Source: Nocardiopsis kunsanensis DSM 44524
GTDB lineage: Bacteria; Actinomycetota; Actinomycetes; Streptosporangiales; Streptosporangiaceae
NCBI RefSeq assembly: GCF_000340965.1
Contig: NZ_ANAY01000026.1
Location: forward strand, 23,479-87,478
Length of the DNA: 64,000 nt
Direction of reading: 5' to 3'
Shown: in pieces, positions 49,437-58,972 of the stretch
How positions within the stretch are numbered: position 1 is the stretch's first letter
Layout: every line of letters begins with the position of its first letter
The notes under the pieces: generated by a model
The model's database searches: none
The model's input: the letters and a program-made list of their open reading frames with translations, nothing else
What the model was told of the DNA's origin: nothing
Made by a program: the position numbers and the translations under genes

Positions 49437-50285
49437 GTGGCCGAGCAGAAGCCGCGCAAGAGGACCGTCCACACCGGAACGGTCGAGTCCACCGAGCGGC
49501 TCAGCCCGCACATGGTCCGCATCGTCCTGGGCGGCGAGGGGCTGGACCGGTTCGACACCGACGGCCACACCGACCACTACGTCAAACTCTTCTTCCCCGG
49601 GACCGAGGACCTGAGCACCACAGACCTGGAACACACCCTCAACCACGGTCCCCGCTCGCAGTGGCCCACCACCCGCACCTACACCGTCCGCCACTGGGAC
49701 CGGCAGAAACGCCTGCTCACCATCGACTTCGTCACCCACGGCGACACCGGCCTGGCCGGCCCCTGGGCCGAGGCCGCCCGCCCCGGCCACACCCTGCACT
49801 TCACCGGCCCCGGCGGCGCCTACAGCCCCTCCCCCGAGGCCGACTGGCACCTGCTCGCCGGTGACGAGAGCGCCCTGCCCGCCATCGCCGCCGCCCTGGA
49901 AGGCCTGCCCCGGGGCGCCACCGCCCACGTCTACATCGAGGTCGCCGGCCCCGAGGAGGAGCAGGCCCTTGCCACCGGCGAAGGCGTCCACCTGCACTGG
50001 CTCCACCGCGGCGACGGCGTCGTCGGCTCCGCCCTGGTACCGGCCGTACGCGCCCTGGACTTCCCCGCCGGGCGCGTCCACGCCTTCGTGCACGGGGAAG
50101 CCAACGCCGTCCGCGACCTGCGCCGTCTACTGCGTATCGAACACGCCCTGCCCAAGGAATGGCTGTCGGTTTCGGGGTACTGGCGCCTGGGCCGCAACGA
50201 GGACACCTGGCAGTCCACCAAGAGCGAGTGGAACCGCGGCGTCGAGAACGAGGAACAGGCCGCCCTGGCCGCCACCGCCGGCTGA
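49437..50285 (+). CDS. Siderophore-interacting protein (FAD ferric-siderophore reductase)
   Basis: Encodes 282 aa. FAD-binding domain with RTYTVRHWDRQ (RxYT/S motif) and a SIP domain (HLLAGDESALPAIAAALEG, HAFVHGEANAVRDLRR, VSGYWRLGRNEDTW). It reduces Fe3+-siderophores in the cytoplasm to release iron. GTG 49437 follows GGAGGAGGG. The iron box upstream implies repression by DmdR/IdeR when iron is plentiful. No siderophore synthesis or uptake genes are adjacent. Confidence 0.94.
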   Translation: MAEQKPRKRTVHTGTVESTERLSPHMVRIVLGGEGLDRFDTDGHTDHYVKLFFPGTEDLSTTDLEHTLNHGPRSQWPTTRTYTVRHWDRQKRLLTIDFVTHGDTGLAGPWAEAARPGHTLHFTGPGGAYSPSPEADWHLLAGDESALPAIAAALEGLPRGATAHVYIEVAGPEEEQALATGEGVHLHWLHRGDGVVGSALVPAVRALDFPAGRVHAFVHGEANAVRDLRRLLRIEHALPKEWLSVSGYWRLGRNEDTWQSTKSEWNRGVENEEQAALAATAG

Positions 50286-50307
50286 ACCGCACCCCGGCAC
50301 AGCACAC

Positions 50308-50336
50308 GCCCGCCGCCCCTGACCCGGGCGGCGGGC
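50308..50336. terminator. Bidirectional hairpin terminator
   Basis: Perfect 11-bp arms GCCCGCCGCCC and GGGCGGCGGGC with a 7-nt loop, in the gap between the convergent genes ending at 50285 and 50347. Confidence 0.75.
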
Positions 50337-50346
50337 ACCGCCCACC

Positions 50347-51705
50347 TCAAAGGTCCAAGCGGTCCAACGCCGACAGGTACCCCTCGGAGAAGGTCGGGAA
50401 CTGGAACACCGCGTTGCGCAACGTCTGCACCGGGACACGCGCCCGGATCGCCAACGCCGCGGTGTGGATCCACTCCGAGGACAGCGGCGCGAACGCCCAC
50501 GCCCCCACCAACATCCCCGAGGAGCGGTCCGCGACCAGCCCCATCCTGGCCACGGGGTCGGAGGCGTAGGTCCAGGGCCGGGCCAGTTCCGCGGTCAGGT
50601 CCGCCTCCGCCACCACCGGGTCCAGTCCCCTCTCACGCGCGGCGGCCTCGGTCAGACCCGCCGCGGCCACCTCCGGAAAACTGAAGACCACCCGGGGCAC
50701 CCCCGTGTAGTCGGCCCGGTGCTCACGGCCGAACATGTTGTCGGTCACCACCCGCGCCTGATACTTGGCCACGTGCGTGAACATCGCCTGCCCTGTCAGG
50801 TCACCGACCGCCCACAGGCCCGGTGCCAGTCGGCAGTGTTCGTCCACCGCCGGCAGGCCCCCGTCGGTGTCCACCCCCACCTCGTCCAGACCCAACCCCT
50901 CGGCCCTGGGCCGGCGCCCGGTGGCCAGTACCACCACATCGGTCTCCACCCGGGTGCCGTCGTCCAGGTGCGCGAGCACCCCGCGCCCCTGGCGGGCCAC
51001 CGAGGAGACCTGCGTGCCGGTGCGCACGTCGATCCCCTCGCGTTCGAACCGGTCGGCGATCAACTCACACAGGCGCGGGTCCTCGCGGTCCAACAGCCGC
51101 TCACCGCGCTGGACGACGGTGACCCGGCTGCCCAACGCCGCCAGGAACTGGCTCAGCTCCACCCCCACCGCGCTACCGCCGACCACCACCGCCCGCTCGG
51201 GGACGGACTCCAGCGTGGTCGCCTCCCGGTTGGTCCACACCACGTCCGAGCCCAGATCGGACAACCCGTCGATCGGGGGGACCACGGGCTCGGACCCGGT
51301 CGCCAGTACCACGTGCTCGGCGCTCAGTTCGGTGCCGTTGACCACCACCCGCCAGGGATCGCGTCCCACCAGACGGGCCCGGCCCTTGAACACCTGCGCG
51401 CCCAGTTCCCGGTAGTCCTCCACCTGCGCCGAGTCGTCCAGGTGGCGGATCATGCCGTCGCGGTACCCGCGCAGACCGTCCCAGTCCAGTTCGGGCCGGG
51501 AGAGCCCGGCCACCCCGGCCGCCTCCCACTGCGCCTCCGGGGCCCGCAACAGCACCTTGGAGGGGATACACGCGTAGTAGCCGCACTCGCCCCCGATCAG
51601 GCCGCTCTCGACCACCGCCACGTTCTGACCCTCACCCAGCAGCCTCGAGGCCACCGACTCACCACCGGGCCCCATGCCCACCACGATCGTGTCCAGGTGC
51701 TCCAT
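50347..51705 (-). CDS. Class I pyridine nucleotide-disulfide oxidoreductase without the C-terminal His
   Basis: Encodes 452 aa. Layout of the lipoamide dehydrogenase / mercuric reductase / glutathione reductase group: FAD site TIVVGMGPGGESVASRLL, redox pair Cys41-Cys46 in GGECGYYACIPSK, NAD(P) site VVVGGSAVGVELSQFLAALG and second FAD site GLWAVGDLTG. The dimer-interface HPT-E motif reads FQFPTFSEGY: Phe for the catalytic His, Glu kept. It is therefore not a normal lipoamide dehydrogenase and may reduce quinones or another substrate. ATG 51705 follows GAGGGGG. Confidence 0.88.
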   Translation of the reverse strand: MEHLDTIVVGMGPGGESVASRLLGEGQNVAVVESGLIGGECGYYACIPSKVLLRAPEAQWEAAGVAGLSRPELDWDGLRGYRDGMIRHLDDSAQVEDYRELGAQVFKGRARLVGRDPWRVVVNGTELSAEHVVLATGSEPVVPPIDGLSDLGSDVVWTNREATTLESVPERAVVVGGSAVGVELSQFLAALGSRVTVVQRGERLLDREDPRLCELIADRFEREGIDVRTGTQVSSVARQGRGVLAHLDDGTRVETDVVVLATGRRPRAEGLGLDEVGVDTDGGLPAVDEHCRLAPGLWAVGDLTGQAMFTHVAKYQARVVTDNMFGREHRADYTGVPRVVFSFPEVAAAGLTEAAARERGLDPVVAEADLTAELARPWTYASDPVARMGLVADRSSGMLVGAWAFAPLSSEWIHTAALAIRARVPVQTLRNAVFQFPTFSEGYLSALDRLDL

Positions 51706-51952
51706 TGCCTGCCCCCTCATATGCCCCGTGTCTCTGGCTCCGGGTCGATGGTCTCCTTCCCGACCCCGGGCCGGAGCATGCGACACGGGCCGCCCCACCC
51801 GTGCCTCCCGCCCCCGGCTCCGGCCCTGTTCGGGCAGGACGCGCCCCTCCACCGAGGGCACCCGTATCCCTCCGGGCATGGTGTACTTGGCGCTGAGCAC
51901 TCTTGCCGTGTCGACGGAGAAACAAGGGGGAGCGCCGCCCCGGCCCAGACAC

Positions 51953-52585
51953 ATGTCCACTCAGAGCATCATCCTCGTCCTCGACCTGACGGGTGTTTTC
52001 GCGTTCGCGCTGGACGGGGCCCTCACCGGTGTCCGCACCGCACGTGTGGACCTCGTCGGTGTCACGGTTCTGGGCGTGACCACCGCCCTGGGCGGGGGCA
52101 TCATCCGCGACCTCCTGCTCGGCCAGACCCCCGCCACTTTCCAGGACTGGCGCTACATCGTCGTCGCACTGGCCGGCGCCACCCTGGCCTTCTTCCTCAG
52201 CAGCCAACTACAGCACCTGGCCACACCGATCCAGCTCTTCGACGCCGCCGGGTTGAGCCTGTTCGCCGTCATCGGTGCCACCAAGGCCATCGAAGTCGGT
52301 TTCGGCCCCCTCCAAGCCGTTCTGCTGGGCACGATCACCGGCGTGGGAGGCGGAACCATCCGCGACGTGCTCCTGAACCGGATCCCTGTGGTGCTCAGCG
52401 CCAACTCACGCCTGTACGCCATCCCTGCACTGCTGGGCGCCGGCGTGGTCGTGCTCTTCGACACGATCGGCCTGGGGTCGATCTGGTTCGCCGTCGCGGG
52501 TGCCCTGCTGTGCTATTGCGTGCGCGTGCTCTCCCTGTACTTTCGCTGGAACGCCCCACCCCCGCCCGGAGCGCCGCCGGCCTAG
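51953..52585 (+). CDS. TRIC-type (UPF0126) membrane protein
   Basis: Encodes 210 aa with about seven transmembrane helices made of two repeats. Each repeat has the family loop: TTALGGGIIRDLLLGQTPAT and TGVGGGTIRDVLLNRIPVVL. Bacterial TRIC homologues form trimeric cation channels; some related members were proposed to carry glycine. ATG 51953 is preceded by a purine-rich AAGGGGGAG at some distance. Confidence 0.9.
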   Translation: MSTQSIILVLDLTGVFAFALDGALTGVRTARVDLVGVTVLGVTTALGGGIIRDLLLGQTPATFQDWRYIVVALAGATLAFFLSSQLQHLATPIQLFDAAGLSLFAVIGATKAIEVGFGPLQAVLLGTITGVGGGTIRDVLLNRIPVVLSANSRLYAIPALLGAGVVVLFDTIGLGSIWFAVAGALLCYCVRVLSLYFRWNAPPPPGAPPA

Positions 52586-52660
52586 GTGTGTCGTTCGGCG
52601 ACGGGCCCGCCGGACCACACACCCGGACCGTTGTCGGAACCGAGGCCGCAGGAAACCCGT

Positions 52661-53629
52661 TCACCCCACCGCGGGTGGTCCCCCCGGCTCCCGCGTGCCC
52701 CGTCCCTCGGCCTCCTCCGTCCAGGAAGGCCCAGGCGCCCGGGCGGCGACCTCCCGCAAGGTCGCGACCATCGCCGGGACCGGTTCGGGAGGGCGGCGCC
52801 GGTGCACCACGTAGATCTCCCGGGCCGGTGAGACGTCGCTGAGCGGACGGCTGACCCAGCCCCCGCCCCGTGCCGCTCCCAGGATCGACTGCGGTACCAG
52901 CGCGACCCCCACACCGGCCTCGATCAGGGCCAGCGCCACTTCGTAGTCACGGGTCTCGTAAGCCACCGACAAGCGCACCCCCGCTTCGGCCGCCGCGGTG
53001 TCCAAGCTGATGCGGTTGTGGATCCCGGGCGCCCCGCAGATCCATTCCTCCTCGGCCAGGTCGGCCAACGACAGTCGGCTGTCTGCCAAGGCATGGCCCC
53101 GGGGCGCCACCGCCAACAAGGGATCGACGAGGACACGTTCACGGTGCAGGCCCGAGGCGGGCGGCAACGGCACCCCCGGGTAGCGGTGGGTGATGAGCAG
53201 ATCCAGCTCGCCGGAAGTGACCTGGCCGTGCCCTCCGGGGGGTTCGACGTCGAACAGGGACAGGCGCACGTGCGGGTGCTCGTGGCCGAACAGCGCCAAC
53301 GTCTGCGGCAGCAGGACCTTGCCCGCGCTGGCGAAGGCCCCCAACGAGAGTTGGCTGGATTCCTGGCCGCCCACCGCACGCACGGCCCTTTCGGCATCGC
53401 GCAATTCTCCCAGGACCCGTTCGCCGCGCTCGAGCAGCACCCGGCCCGCCTCGGTCAGGCTCGCCCCGGTACGCCCGCGCTCCACCAGCAGCACCCCCAC
53501 CTCCCGCTCCAGCTTGGTCAGCTGCTGCGAGAGCGCGGGCGGGGTGTAGGACAGACGTTCGGCCGCCGCGGCGATGGAACCGGCATGGGCGATCTCCACC
53601 AGTACACGCAACCGGTTGGCGTCGAGCAC
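52661..53629 (-). CDS. LysR-family regulator
   Basis: Encodes 322 aa. N-terminal HTH: LRVLVEIAHAGSIAAAAERL, SYTPPALSQQLTKLEREVGV, LLVERGRTGASLTEAGRVLL. Effector domain about 90-300 (LSLGAFASAGKVLLPQTLAL, LDLLITHRYPG, VGVALVPQSIL). GTG 53629 has GAGGGG just upstream. It is divergent from a threonine dehydratase-like gene, 99 bp between starts, which is the typical LysR target arrangement. Confidence 0.93.
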   Translation of the reverse strand: MLDANRLRVLVEIAHAGSIAAAAERLSYTPPALSQQLTKLEREVGVLLVERGRTGASLTEAGRVLLERGERVLGELRDAERAVRAVGGQESSQLSLGAFASAGKVLLPQTLALFGHEHPHVRLSLFDVEPPGGHGQVTSGELDLLITHRYPGVPLPPASGLHRERVLVDPLLAVAPRGHALADSRLSLADLAEEEWICGAPGIHNRISLDTAAAEAGVRLSVAYETRDYEVALALIEAGVGVALVPQSILGAARGGGWVSRPLSDVSPAREIYVVHRRRPPEPVPAMVATLREVAARAPGPSWTEEAEGRGTREPGGPPAVG

Positions 53630-53728
53630 GGCATCCCCTCTTCGAGCAAACCTTGAGACAAAGCAAAGCTTAATGATCTTTAGTAGAGGCAACTTTATGT
53701 TAACCATCAGTAGCGGCACAGTGGAGGC
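53630..53728. promoter_or_regulatory. Divergent LysR / dehydratase promoter
   Basis: A 99-bp AT-rich gap, unusually A+T-rich for this genome (AAAGCTTAATGATCTTTAG at 53663-53681, TTATGTTAACCATCAG near 53695-53710). It probably holds both promoters and a LysR site; I cannot fix a single T-N11-A box. Confidence 0.55.
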
Positions 53729-54658
53729 ATGAGCCCCGAGACCGCACCCACTGCGCTCGCACCCACAGCCACCGACGTGCGTGCCGCCGCCGAACGCATC
53801 GCCCCCTATGCCCGCCACACCCCCGTGCTCCACACCCGGATCGACGGACGCCCGCTCACCCTCAAACTCGAGCACCTGCAGCTGACCGGCGCCTTCAAAC
53901 TGCGCGGAGCCCTCAACGCCATGCTCGGCGGGCCCGAGAGCGACCACGTCATCACCGCATCCGGCGGCAACCACGGTCTGGGGGTGGCCACCGCCGCACG
54001 GCTCTTGGGCAAACACGCCACCGTCTACGTGCCCGAGACCGTGCCCGAGGCCAAGGCCGAACCGCTGTCCCGGACCGGCGCCCGGATCGTGCGTGTGGGC
54101 GAGCACTACGCCGTGGCCGCCGAGGCCGCACGCGACCACGCCGAACGCGAGAACGTGCGCTACCTGCACGCCTTCGACGACCCGTTGGTCGTGGCCGGCC
54201 AGGGCACCATCGGCCTGGAGGTGGCCACCCAGGCCCCCGAGTGCGACACCGTGGTCGTGGCCGTGGGCGGAGGCGGGCTCGCCGCCGGGACCCGCCTGGG
54301 CGCCGGCCCGCGCCAGGTCGTGGGCGCCGAACCCGAGGGCTGCCAGAGCCTGCACGCGGCCCTGTCCCACGACCGTCCCGTACAGACCCCCGTGGACTCG
54401 GTGGCCTCCTCCGCCCTGGGCGCGGCCACCCTGGGCGAGGTGCCCTTCCAGGTCCTGCGCGAGCACCCCGTCACCCCGACGCTGGTCGACGACGCCGAGA
54501 TCGTGCACGCCCAGCAGCGCCTGTGGGCGGACCTGCGCATCGCCACCGAACCGGCCGCCGCCGTCCCCTTCGCCGCCTGGCTGGCCGGCCGGGTCCCCGG
54601 GGACCGCCCCTGCCTGGTGGTGTGCGGGGCCAACGCCGACTGGCGCCCGGCCGACTGA
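53729..54658 (+). CDS. Threonine/serine dehydratase-like PLP enzyme
   Basis: Encodes 309 aa. Fold type II PLP enzyme: Lys in LTGAFKLRGALNAML, substrate loop ITASGGNHGLGVATAARLLG, and the phosphate cup VVVAVGGGGLAAGTRLGAG. There is no ACT regulatory domain, as in catabolic threonine dehydratases, serine racemases or hydroxyaspartate dehydratases. The divergent LysR gene likely controls it. ATG 53729. Confidence 0.9.
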   Translation: MSPETAPTALAPTATDVRAAAERIAPYARHTPVLHTRIDGRPLTLKLEHLQLTGAFKLRGALNAMLGGPESDHVITASGGNHGLGVATAARLLGKHATVYVPETVPEAKAEPLSRTGARIVRVGEHYAVAAEAARDHAERENVRYLHAFDDPLVVAGQGTIGLEVATQAPECDTVVVAVGGGGLAAGTRLGAGPRQVVGAEPEGCQSLHAALSHDRPVQTPVDSVASSALGAATLGEVPFQVLREHPVTPTLVDDAEIVHAQQRLWADLRIATEPAAAVPFAAWLAGRVPGDRPCLVVCGANADWRPAD

Positions 54659-54867
54659 AACACGCCCCCGGACCGCCCTGAGCACGGCCCCTCCACCGAA
54701 TCCGCCACGCCCCACGCGGCCTGTGATCCGTCCCATGGTGTTTCAACCTGCGCAAAAGAGCACAGGGACCAGTAGAGGGGCCGGAGCACGGCCGGGCGGA
54801 AAAGGCCCGGTCAGCGCCGTTCGAACCGCACACGCGCTTTCCGGCCTCCCACCAGAGGGGGGTTCCC

Positions 54868-56139
54868 GTGACCAAGAACATCTTCGTCCTCGGTCTTGAC
54901 GACCACAACCACGCAGCACTGCGTGCTCTCCCCGGGGACCACCGCTTCCATCCGCTGCTCTCCCTGGAACAACTGACCCAGGGAGAGCTGGACATGCCCG
55001 CCCTGCTCGCCCAGGCCGAGCAGCAGCTGGACAGCTTCGACGGCACCGTCGACGCCATCATCGGCTACTGGGACTTCCCGGTCAGTTCCCTGGTGCCCCT
55101 GCTGTGCGAACCACGCGGGCTGCCCCACGCCCCGCTGGAGGCCATCGTCCGGTGCGAGCACAAGTACTGGAGCCGCCTGGAGCAGCGGACCGTTGTGCCC
55201 GAGGTCGTCCCGAACTTCGCCGAGATCGACCCCGACGCCCCACACATCCCCGACGGGCTGTCCTACCCGCTGTGGTTGAAACCGGTGAAGGCCTTCTCCT
55301 CCGAACTGGCCTTCCGTGTCACCGACGACGAGGGCTTCCGCGAGGCGATGGAGGAGATCCGCCAGGGCGCCGGCCGCGTCGGAGAGCCTTTCCAGTGGAT
55401 CATGGACCGGGTGCCGTTGCCCCCGAAGGTCGCCGAGGCCGGCGGAACGGCCGGTCTGGCCGAGGAGGAGGGCCAGGGACGCCAGCTCACCGTGGAGGGC
55501 TACGTCCACGGGTCCCAGCCCTACATCTACGGCGTCATCGACTCCGACTGCTACCCGGGCACCTCCAGTTTCCTGTGCTACGAATACCCCTCCAGGCAAT
55601 CGGACGAGGTCCGCGAACGCCTGATCGAGTTGACCGAACGGGTCATCACCCAGGTGGGGTTGGACAACACCGCATTCAACGTCGAGTACTTCTACGATCC
55701 CCAGAAGGACTCCCTCCTCCTGTTGGAGATCAACCCCCGCCACTCCCAGTCGCACTCGGCCCTGTTCGAGAGCGTGGACGGCAGGACCAACCACGATGCG
55801 GTCCTGCGCATCGCGCTGGGGGAGGAACCCGTGCACAGCCGGAACGGGGAGTACGCTTTCGCGGCCAAGTGGTTCCTGCGCCACTTCACCGACGGCTACG
55901 TGCGCTCGGTCCCTTCCCAGGAGGAGATCGAACGCATCCAGGAACGGATCCCCGGCCTGCACGTGGAGATCGTCGCCCAGCCGGGCCAGTGGCTCTCCGA
56001 GCTGCCCGGTCAGGACAGCTACAGCTTCGAGCTCGCCGACGTCTTCGTGGGCGCCGACAGCCCCGAAGAGGCCGAGCGCATGTACCAGGAGTGCAAGGAC
56101 GCACTGAGCTTCGACATCCAGGACGCCGACCACGACTGA
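54868..56139 (+). CDS. ATP-grasp ligase
   Basis: Encodes 423 aa. ATP-grasp fold: PLWLKPVKAFSSELAFRVTD (first ATP-binding Lys) at about 130, QLTVEGYVHGSQPYIYGVID in the lid, and the metal site DSLLLLEINPRHSQSHS (Glu and Asn). The specificity domain is unusual and the amino acid partners cannot be named. A carboxyl-group activating ligase that forms an amide or peptide bond is expected. GTG 54868 is preceded by GGGG. The CocE/NonD gene follows 13 nt later, so the two form an operon. Confidence 0.88.
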   Translation: MTKNIFVLGLDDHNHAALRALPGDHRFHPLLSLEQLTQGELDMPALLAQAEQQLDSFDGTVDAIIGYWDFPVSSLVPLLCEPRGLPHAPLEAIVRCEHKYWSRLEQRTVVPEVVPNFAEIDPDAPHIPDGLSYPLWLKPVKAFSSELAFRVTDDEGFREAMEEIRQGAGRVGEPFQWIMDRVPLPPKVAEAGGTAGLAEEEGQGRQLTVEGYVHGSQPYIYGVIDSDCYPGTSSFLCYEYPSRQSDEVRERLIELTERVITQVGLDNTAFNVEYFYDPQKDSLLLLEINPRHSQSHSALFESVDGRTNHDAVLRIALGEEPVHSRNGEYAFAAKWFLRHFTDGYVRSVPSQEEIERIQERIPGLHVEIVAQPGQWLSELPGQDSYSFELADVFVGADSPEEAERMYQECKDALSFDIQDADHD

Positions 56140-56152
56140 GACGAGGGGCACC

Positions 56153-58186
56153 ATGCGAACCGTGGACTCACTCCCGCACCAGGTCCGCGAGGACGAGTAC
56201 GTCCGCATCCCGATGAGCGACGGGACCCGCCTGGCCGCCCGCATATGGCGCCCGGTGGACAGCGAACAGGCCCCGGTACCGGCGATCCTGGAGTTCATCC
56301 CTTACCGGCGCCGGGACCTGACCGCGCAGCGTGACTCCATCCACCACCCGTACATGGCCGGGCACGGCTACGTCTGCGCACGCGTGGACCTGCGCGGCAC
56401 CGGCGACTCCGAGGGTGTCCTGGAGGACGAATACCTCGAACAGGAACTCTCCGACGCCGAGGACGTCCTGGCCTGGCTCGCCGACCAGCCCTGGTGCGAC
56501 GGGAACACCGCGATGATGGGTATCTCCTGGGGCGGGTTCAACGCCCTGCAGGTGGCCGCCCGCCGGCCCCGGAGCCTGGGAGCGATCGTCACCGCTTCCT
56601 CCACCGACGACCGCTACTCCGACGACGTGCACTACATGGGCGGATGCCTGCTGGGCGACAACCTCTCCTGGGCCTCCACCATGTTCGCCTACAACTCCAG
56701 CCCTCCCGACCCCGAGCTGGTGGGTGAGCGCTGGCGGCAGATGTGGCACGAACGGTTGGAGCACAGCGGCCTGTGGCTGGACACCTGGCTGCGCCACCAG
56801 CGCCGCGACGACTTCTGGAAACACGGCTCGGTCGCCGAGGACCTGGGCGCCATCGACATACCCGTCATGGCCGTCAGCGGGTGGGCCGACGGCTACTCCA
56901 ACTCCGTCTTCCGCCTGATGGCCGGGCTGGACGTGCCCAGGCTGGGCCTGCTCGGGCCCTGGTCGCACAAGTACCCGCACCTGGGCCAACCCGGCCCCGC
57001 CATCGGTTTCCTGCAGGAGCTGGTGCGCTGGTGGGACCGCTGGCTCAAGGGCATCGACAACGGCATCATGGACGCGCCGATGCTGCGCGCGTGGATGCAG
57101 GACAGCGTCGAGCCCTCCACCGAGTACGAGGAACGCCCGGGCCGCTGGGTGGGCGAGAACACCTGGCCCTCCCCCAGCGTGGAACCGCTCGTCCGCTCTC
57201 TCGAACACGGGCGCATCCTGCGTGAGGGCACCGAACCCGACCACGAACGCGGGCCCATGACCCTGTCCTCACCGCTGTCGACGGGACAGTACGCGGGCAA
57301 GTGGTGTTCCTACAACGCCCCGCCCGACCTGCCCGCCGACCAGCGCGAGGAGGACGGCGGCTCGATGGTCTTCGACAGCGGCCCTCTGAGCGAGAGGGTG
57401 GAGATCCTGGGCTCGCCCGTGGTCGACCTGGACCTGTCCGTGGACCGGCCCGACGCCATGGTCGCTGTACGCCTGTCCGACGTCGCACCCGACGGCAAAG
57501 CCACACGTGTGACCTACGGGCTGCTCAACCTCACCCATTCCGAAAGTGACGAGTTCCCGCAGCGGCTCGAGCCCGGGCGCCGCTACCGCGTCTCGGTCTC
57601 CCTCAACGGGGTGGCCCAGGCCTTCCCGCCCGGCCACCGCATCAGGGTCGCGGTCTCCACTTCCTACTGGCCCCTGGCCTGGCCCTCACCCGAACCGGTC
57701 ATGCTCTCGGTCCATCCCGGAGAGCACACCCAGGTACTGCTGCCGGTGCGCTCGAACGGGCAGGCCTCGGGGCCCGAACCCGAACCCTTCCAGGAACCCG
57801 AGGGCACTGCGCCCCTCCGCACCGAGCCGGTCACGCCCGGCGAACAGCGCTGGGACATCTCCCACGACCTCGTCAACTACCGCTCCTCACTGAACGTGGT
57901 CAAGGACCTGGGGACGGTGCTCTTCGACAACATCGACCTGCAGGTGACCAGGCGCGCGGTCGAGGACTACAGCTGGATCGGCAACCGGTACGACACCGTA
58001 CGCGGGGAGACCGTCTGGACCATGGGCTTCGAGCGGGGCCCGTGGTCGGTACGCACCATCACCCGCACGGTCCTGACCTCGACCGCCACCCACTTCCACC
58101 TGCACGCCACCCTGGACGCCTACGAAGGGGATGAGCGCGTGGCGTCGAAGATCTACTCCTCGGAGATCCCCAGGGACCACGTCTGA
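56153..58186 (+). CDS. CocE/NonD-family hydrolase (X-Pro dipeptidyl peptidase-like)
   Basis: Encodes 677 aa, the full family length. The alpha/beta-hydrolase domain has the nucleophile in MMGISWGGFNALQVAARRP, an Asp in VSGWADGYSNS and the His in GPWSHKYPHLG. A C-terminal jelly-roll domain (PEP-X-type, about 380-660) follows with GSPVVDLDLSVDRPDAMVAV and HRIRVAVSTSYWPLAWPSPE. No signal peptide, so intracellular. It hydrolyses esters or amides. Cotranscribed with the ATP-grasp ligase. Confidence 0.92.
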   Translation: MRTVDSLPHQVREDEYVRIPMSDGTRLAARIWRPVDSEQAPVPAILEFIPYRRRDLTAQRDSIHHPYMAGHGYVCARVDLRGTGDSEGVLEDEYLEQELSDAEDVLAWLADQPWCDGNTAMMGISWGGFNALQVAARRPRSLGAIVTASSTDDRYSDDVHYMGGCLLGDNLSWASTMFAYNSSPPDPELVGERWRQMWHERLEHSGLWLDTWLRHQRRDDFWKHGSVAEDLGAIDIPVMAVSGWADGYSNSVFRLMAGLDVPRLGLLGPWSHKYPHLGQPGPAIGFLQELVRWWDRWLKGIDNGIMDAPMLRAWMQDSVEPSTEYEERPGRWVGENTWPSPSVEPLVRSLEHGRILREGTEPDHERGPMTLSSPLSTGQYAGKWCSYNAPPDLPADQREEDGGSMVFDSGPLSERVEILGSPVVDLDLSVDRPDAMVAVRLSDVAPDGKATRVTYGLLNLTHSESDEFPQRLEPGRRYRVSVSLNGVAQAFPPGHRIRVAVSTSYWPLAWPSPEPVMLSVHPGEHTQVLLPVRSNGQASGPEPEPFQEPEGTAPLRTEPVTPGEQRWDISHDLVNYRSSLNVVKDLGTVLFDNIDLQVTRRAVEDYSWIGNRYDTVRGETVWTMGFERGPWSVRTITRTVLTSTATHFHLHATLDAYEGDERVASKIYSSEIPRDHV

Positions 58187-58290
58187 GCGCGAGGGTGAGC
58201 TGCGGCACTTCCTGTGCGCCAGGTCATCATTACCGGCCGGTCACCCTTACATTGGGCTGGGTCACCACGACCAGCCCACAAGGGGGACAT

Positions 58291-58962
58291 GTGCTCTACG
58301 GTGCGCTGCGCCGGACCGCGGCGACCCTCGCCCGGACGGCCTGCCGACCGACCGTCCGGGGTCGGGAGAACGTGCCCGCCCGGGGCCCGGTCCTGCTGGC
58401 CAGCAACCACTTGTCCTTCGTCGACAGTGTCGTCATCCCCCTGTCGCTGCCCCAGCGCCCCGTCCGCTTCCTGGCCAAGAGCGACTACTTCGAGGGCCGC
58501 GGCCTCAAAGGGTGGGCCACCCGCACCACCTTCGGCACCCTGGGCGCCATGCCGGTGCGCCGCGACAGCGCACGGGATGCCATGCTCACCCTGCAGATGA
58601 TGTTGGAACGCCTGGCCGAGGGCCAGGCCTGCGTGGTCTACCCCGAAGGCACCCGTTCACGCGACGGCCGCCTGTACCGAGGGCGCACCGGTATCGCCCA
58701 CCTGGCCATGGAATCCAAGGCCCCGGTGGTACCGGTGGCCCTCTCCGGTACCCAACAGGTCCAACCCATCGGCGCGAACGTGCCCCGCCCCCGCCACTTC
58801 GAGGTGGACTTCGGCCGTCCCATGGACTTCACCACCGGCTACGACCACCTCGCCCCCGGCAAGGCCCGCCGCCTCATCACCGACGAGGTCATGGACGCCA
58901 TCGCCGACCTGTCCGGGCAGGAACGCGCCCCGGGCTACAACGGCTCCGGTTCCGAAGGCTGA
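58291..58962 (+). CDS. 1-acylglycerol-3-phosphate acyltransferase (PlsC-like)
   Basis: Encodes 223 aa. LPLAT motifs: NHLSFVDSVV (HX4D), VRFLAKSDYFEGRGLKGWAT, and VYPEGTRSRDGRLYRGRTGI (EGTRS). It transfers acyl chains to lysophosphatidate or a related lysolipid. GTG 58291 is chosen because AAGGGGGA lies just upstream; longer frames begin in non-coding DNA. It is the third gene in the same direction after the hydrolase, 104 nt away. Confidence 0.9.
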   Translation: MLYGALRRTAATLARTACRPTVRGRENVPARGPVLLASNHLSFVDSVVIPLSLPQRPVRFLAKSDYFEGRGLKGWATRTTFGTLGAMPVRRDSARDAMLTLQMMLERLAEGQACVVYPEGTRSRDGRLYRGRTGIAHLAMESKAPVVPVALSGTQQVQPIGANVPRPRHFEVDFGRPMDFTTGYDHLAPGKARRLITDEVMDAIADLSGQERAPGYNGSGSEG

Positions 58963-58972
58963 GAGAACGCCC

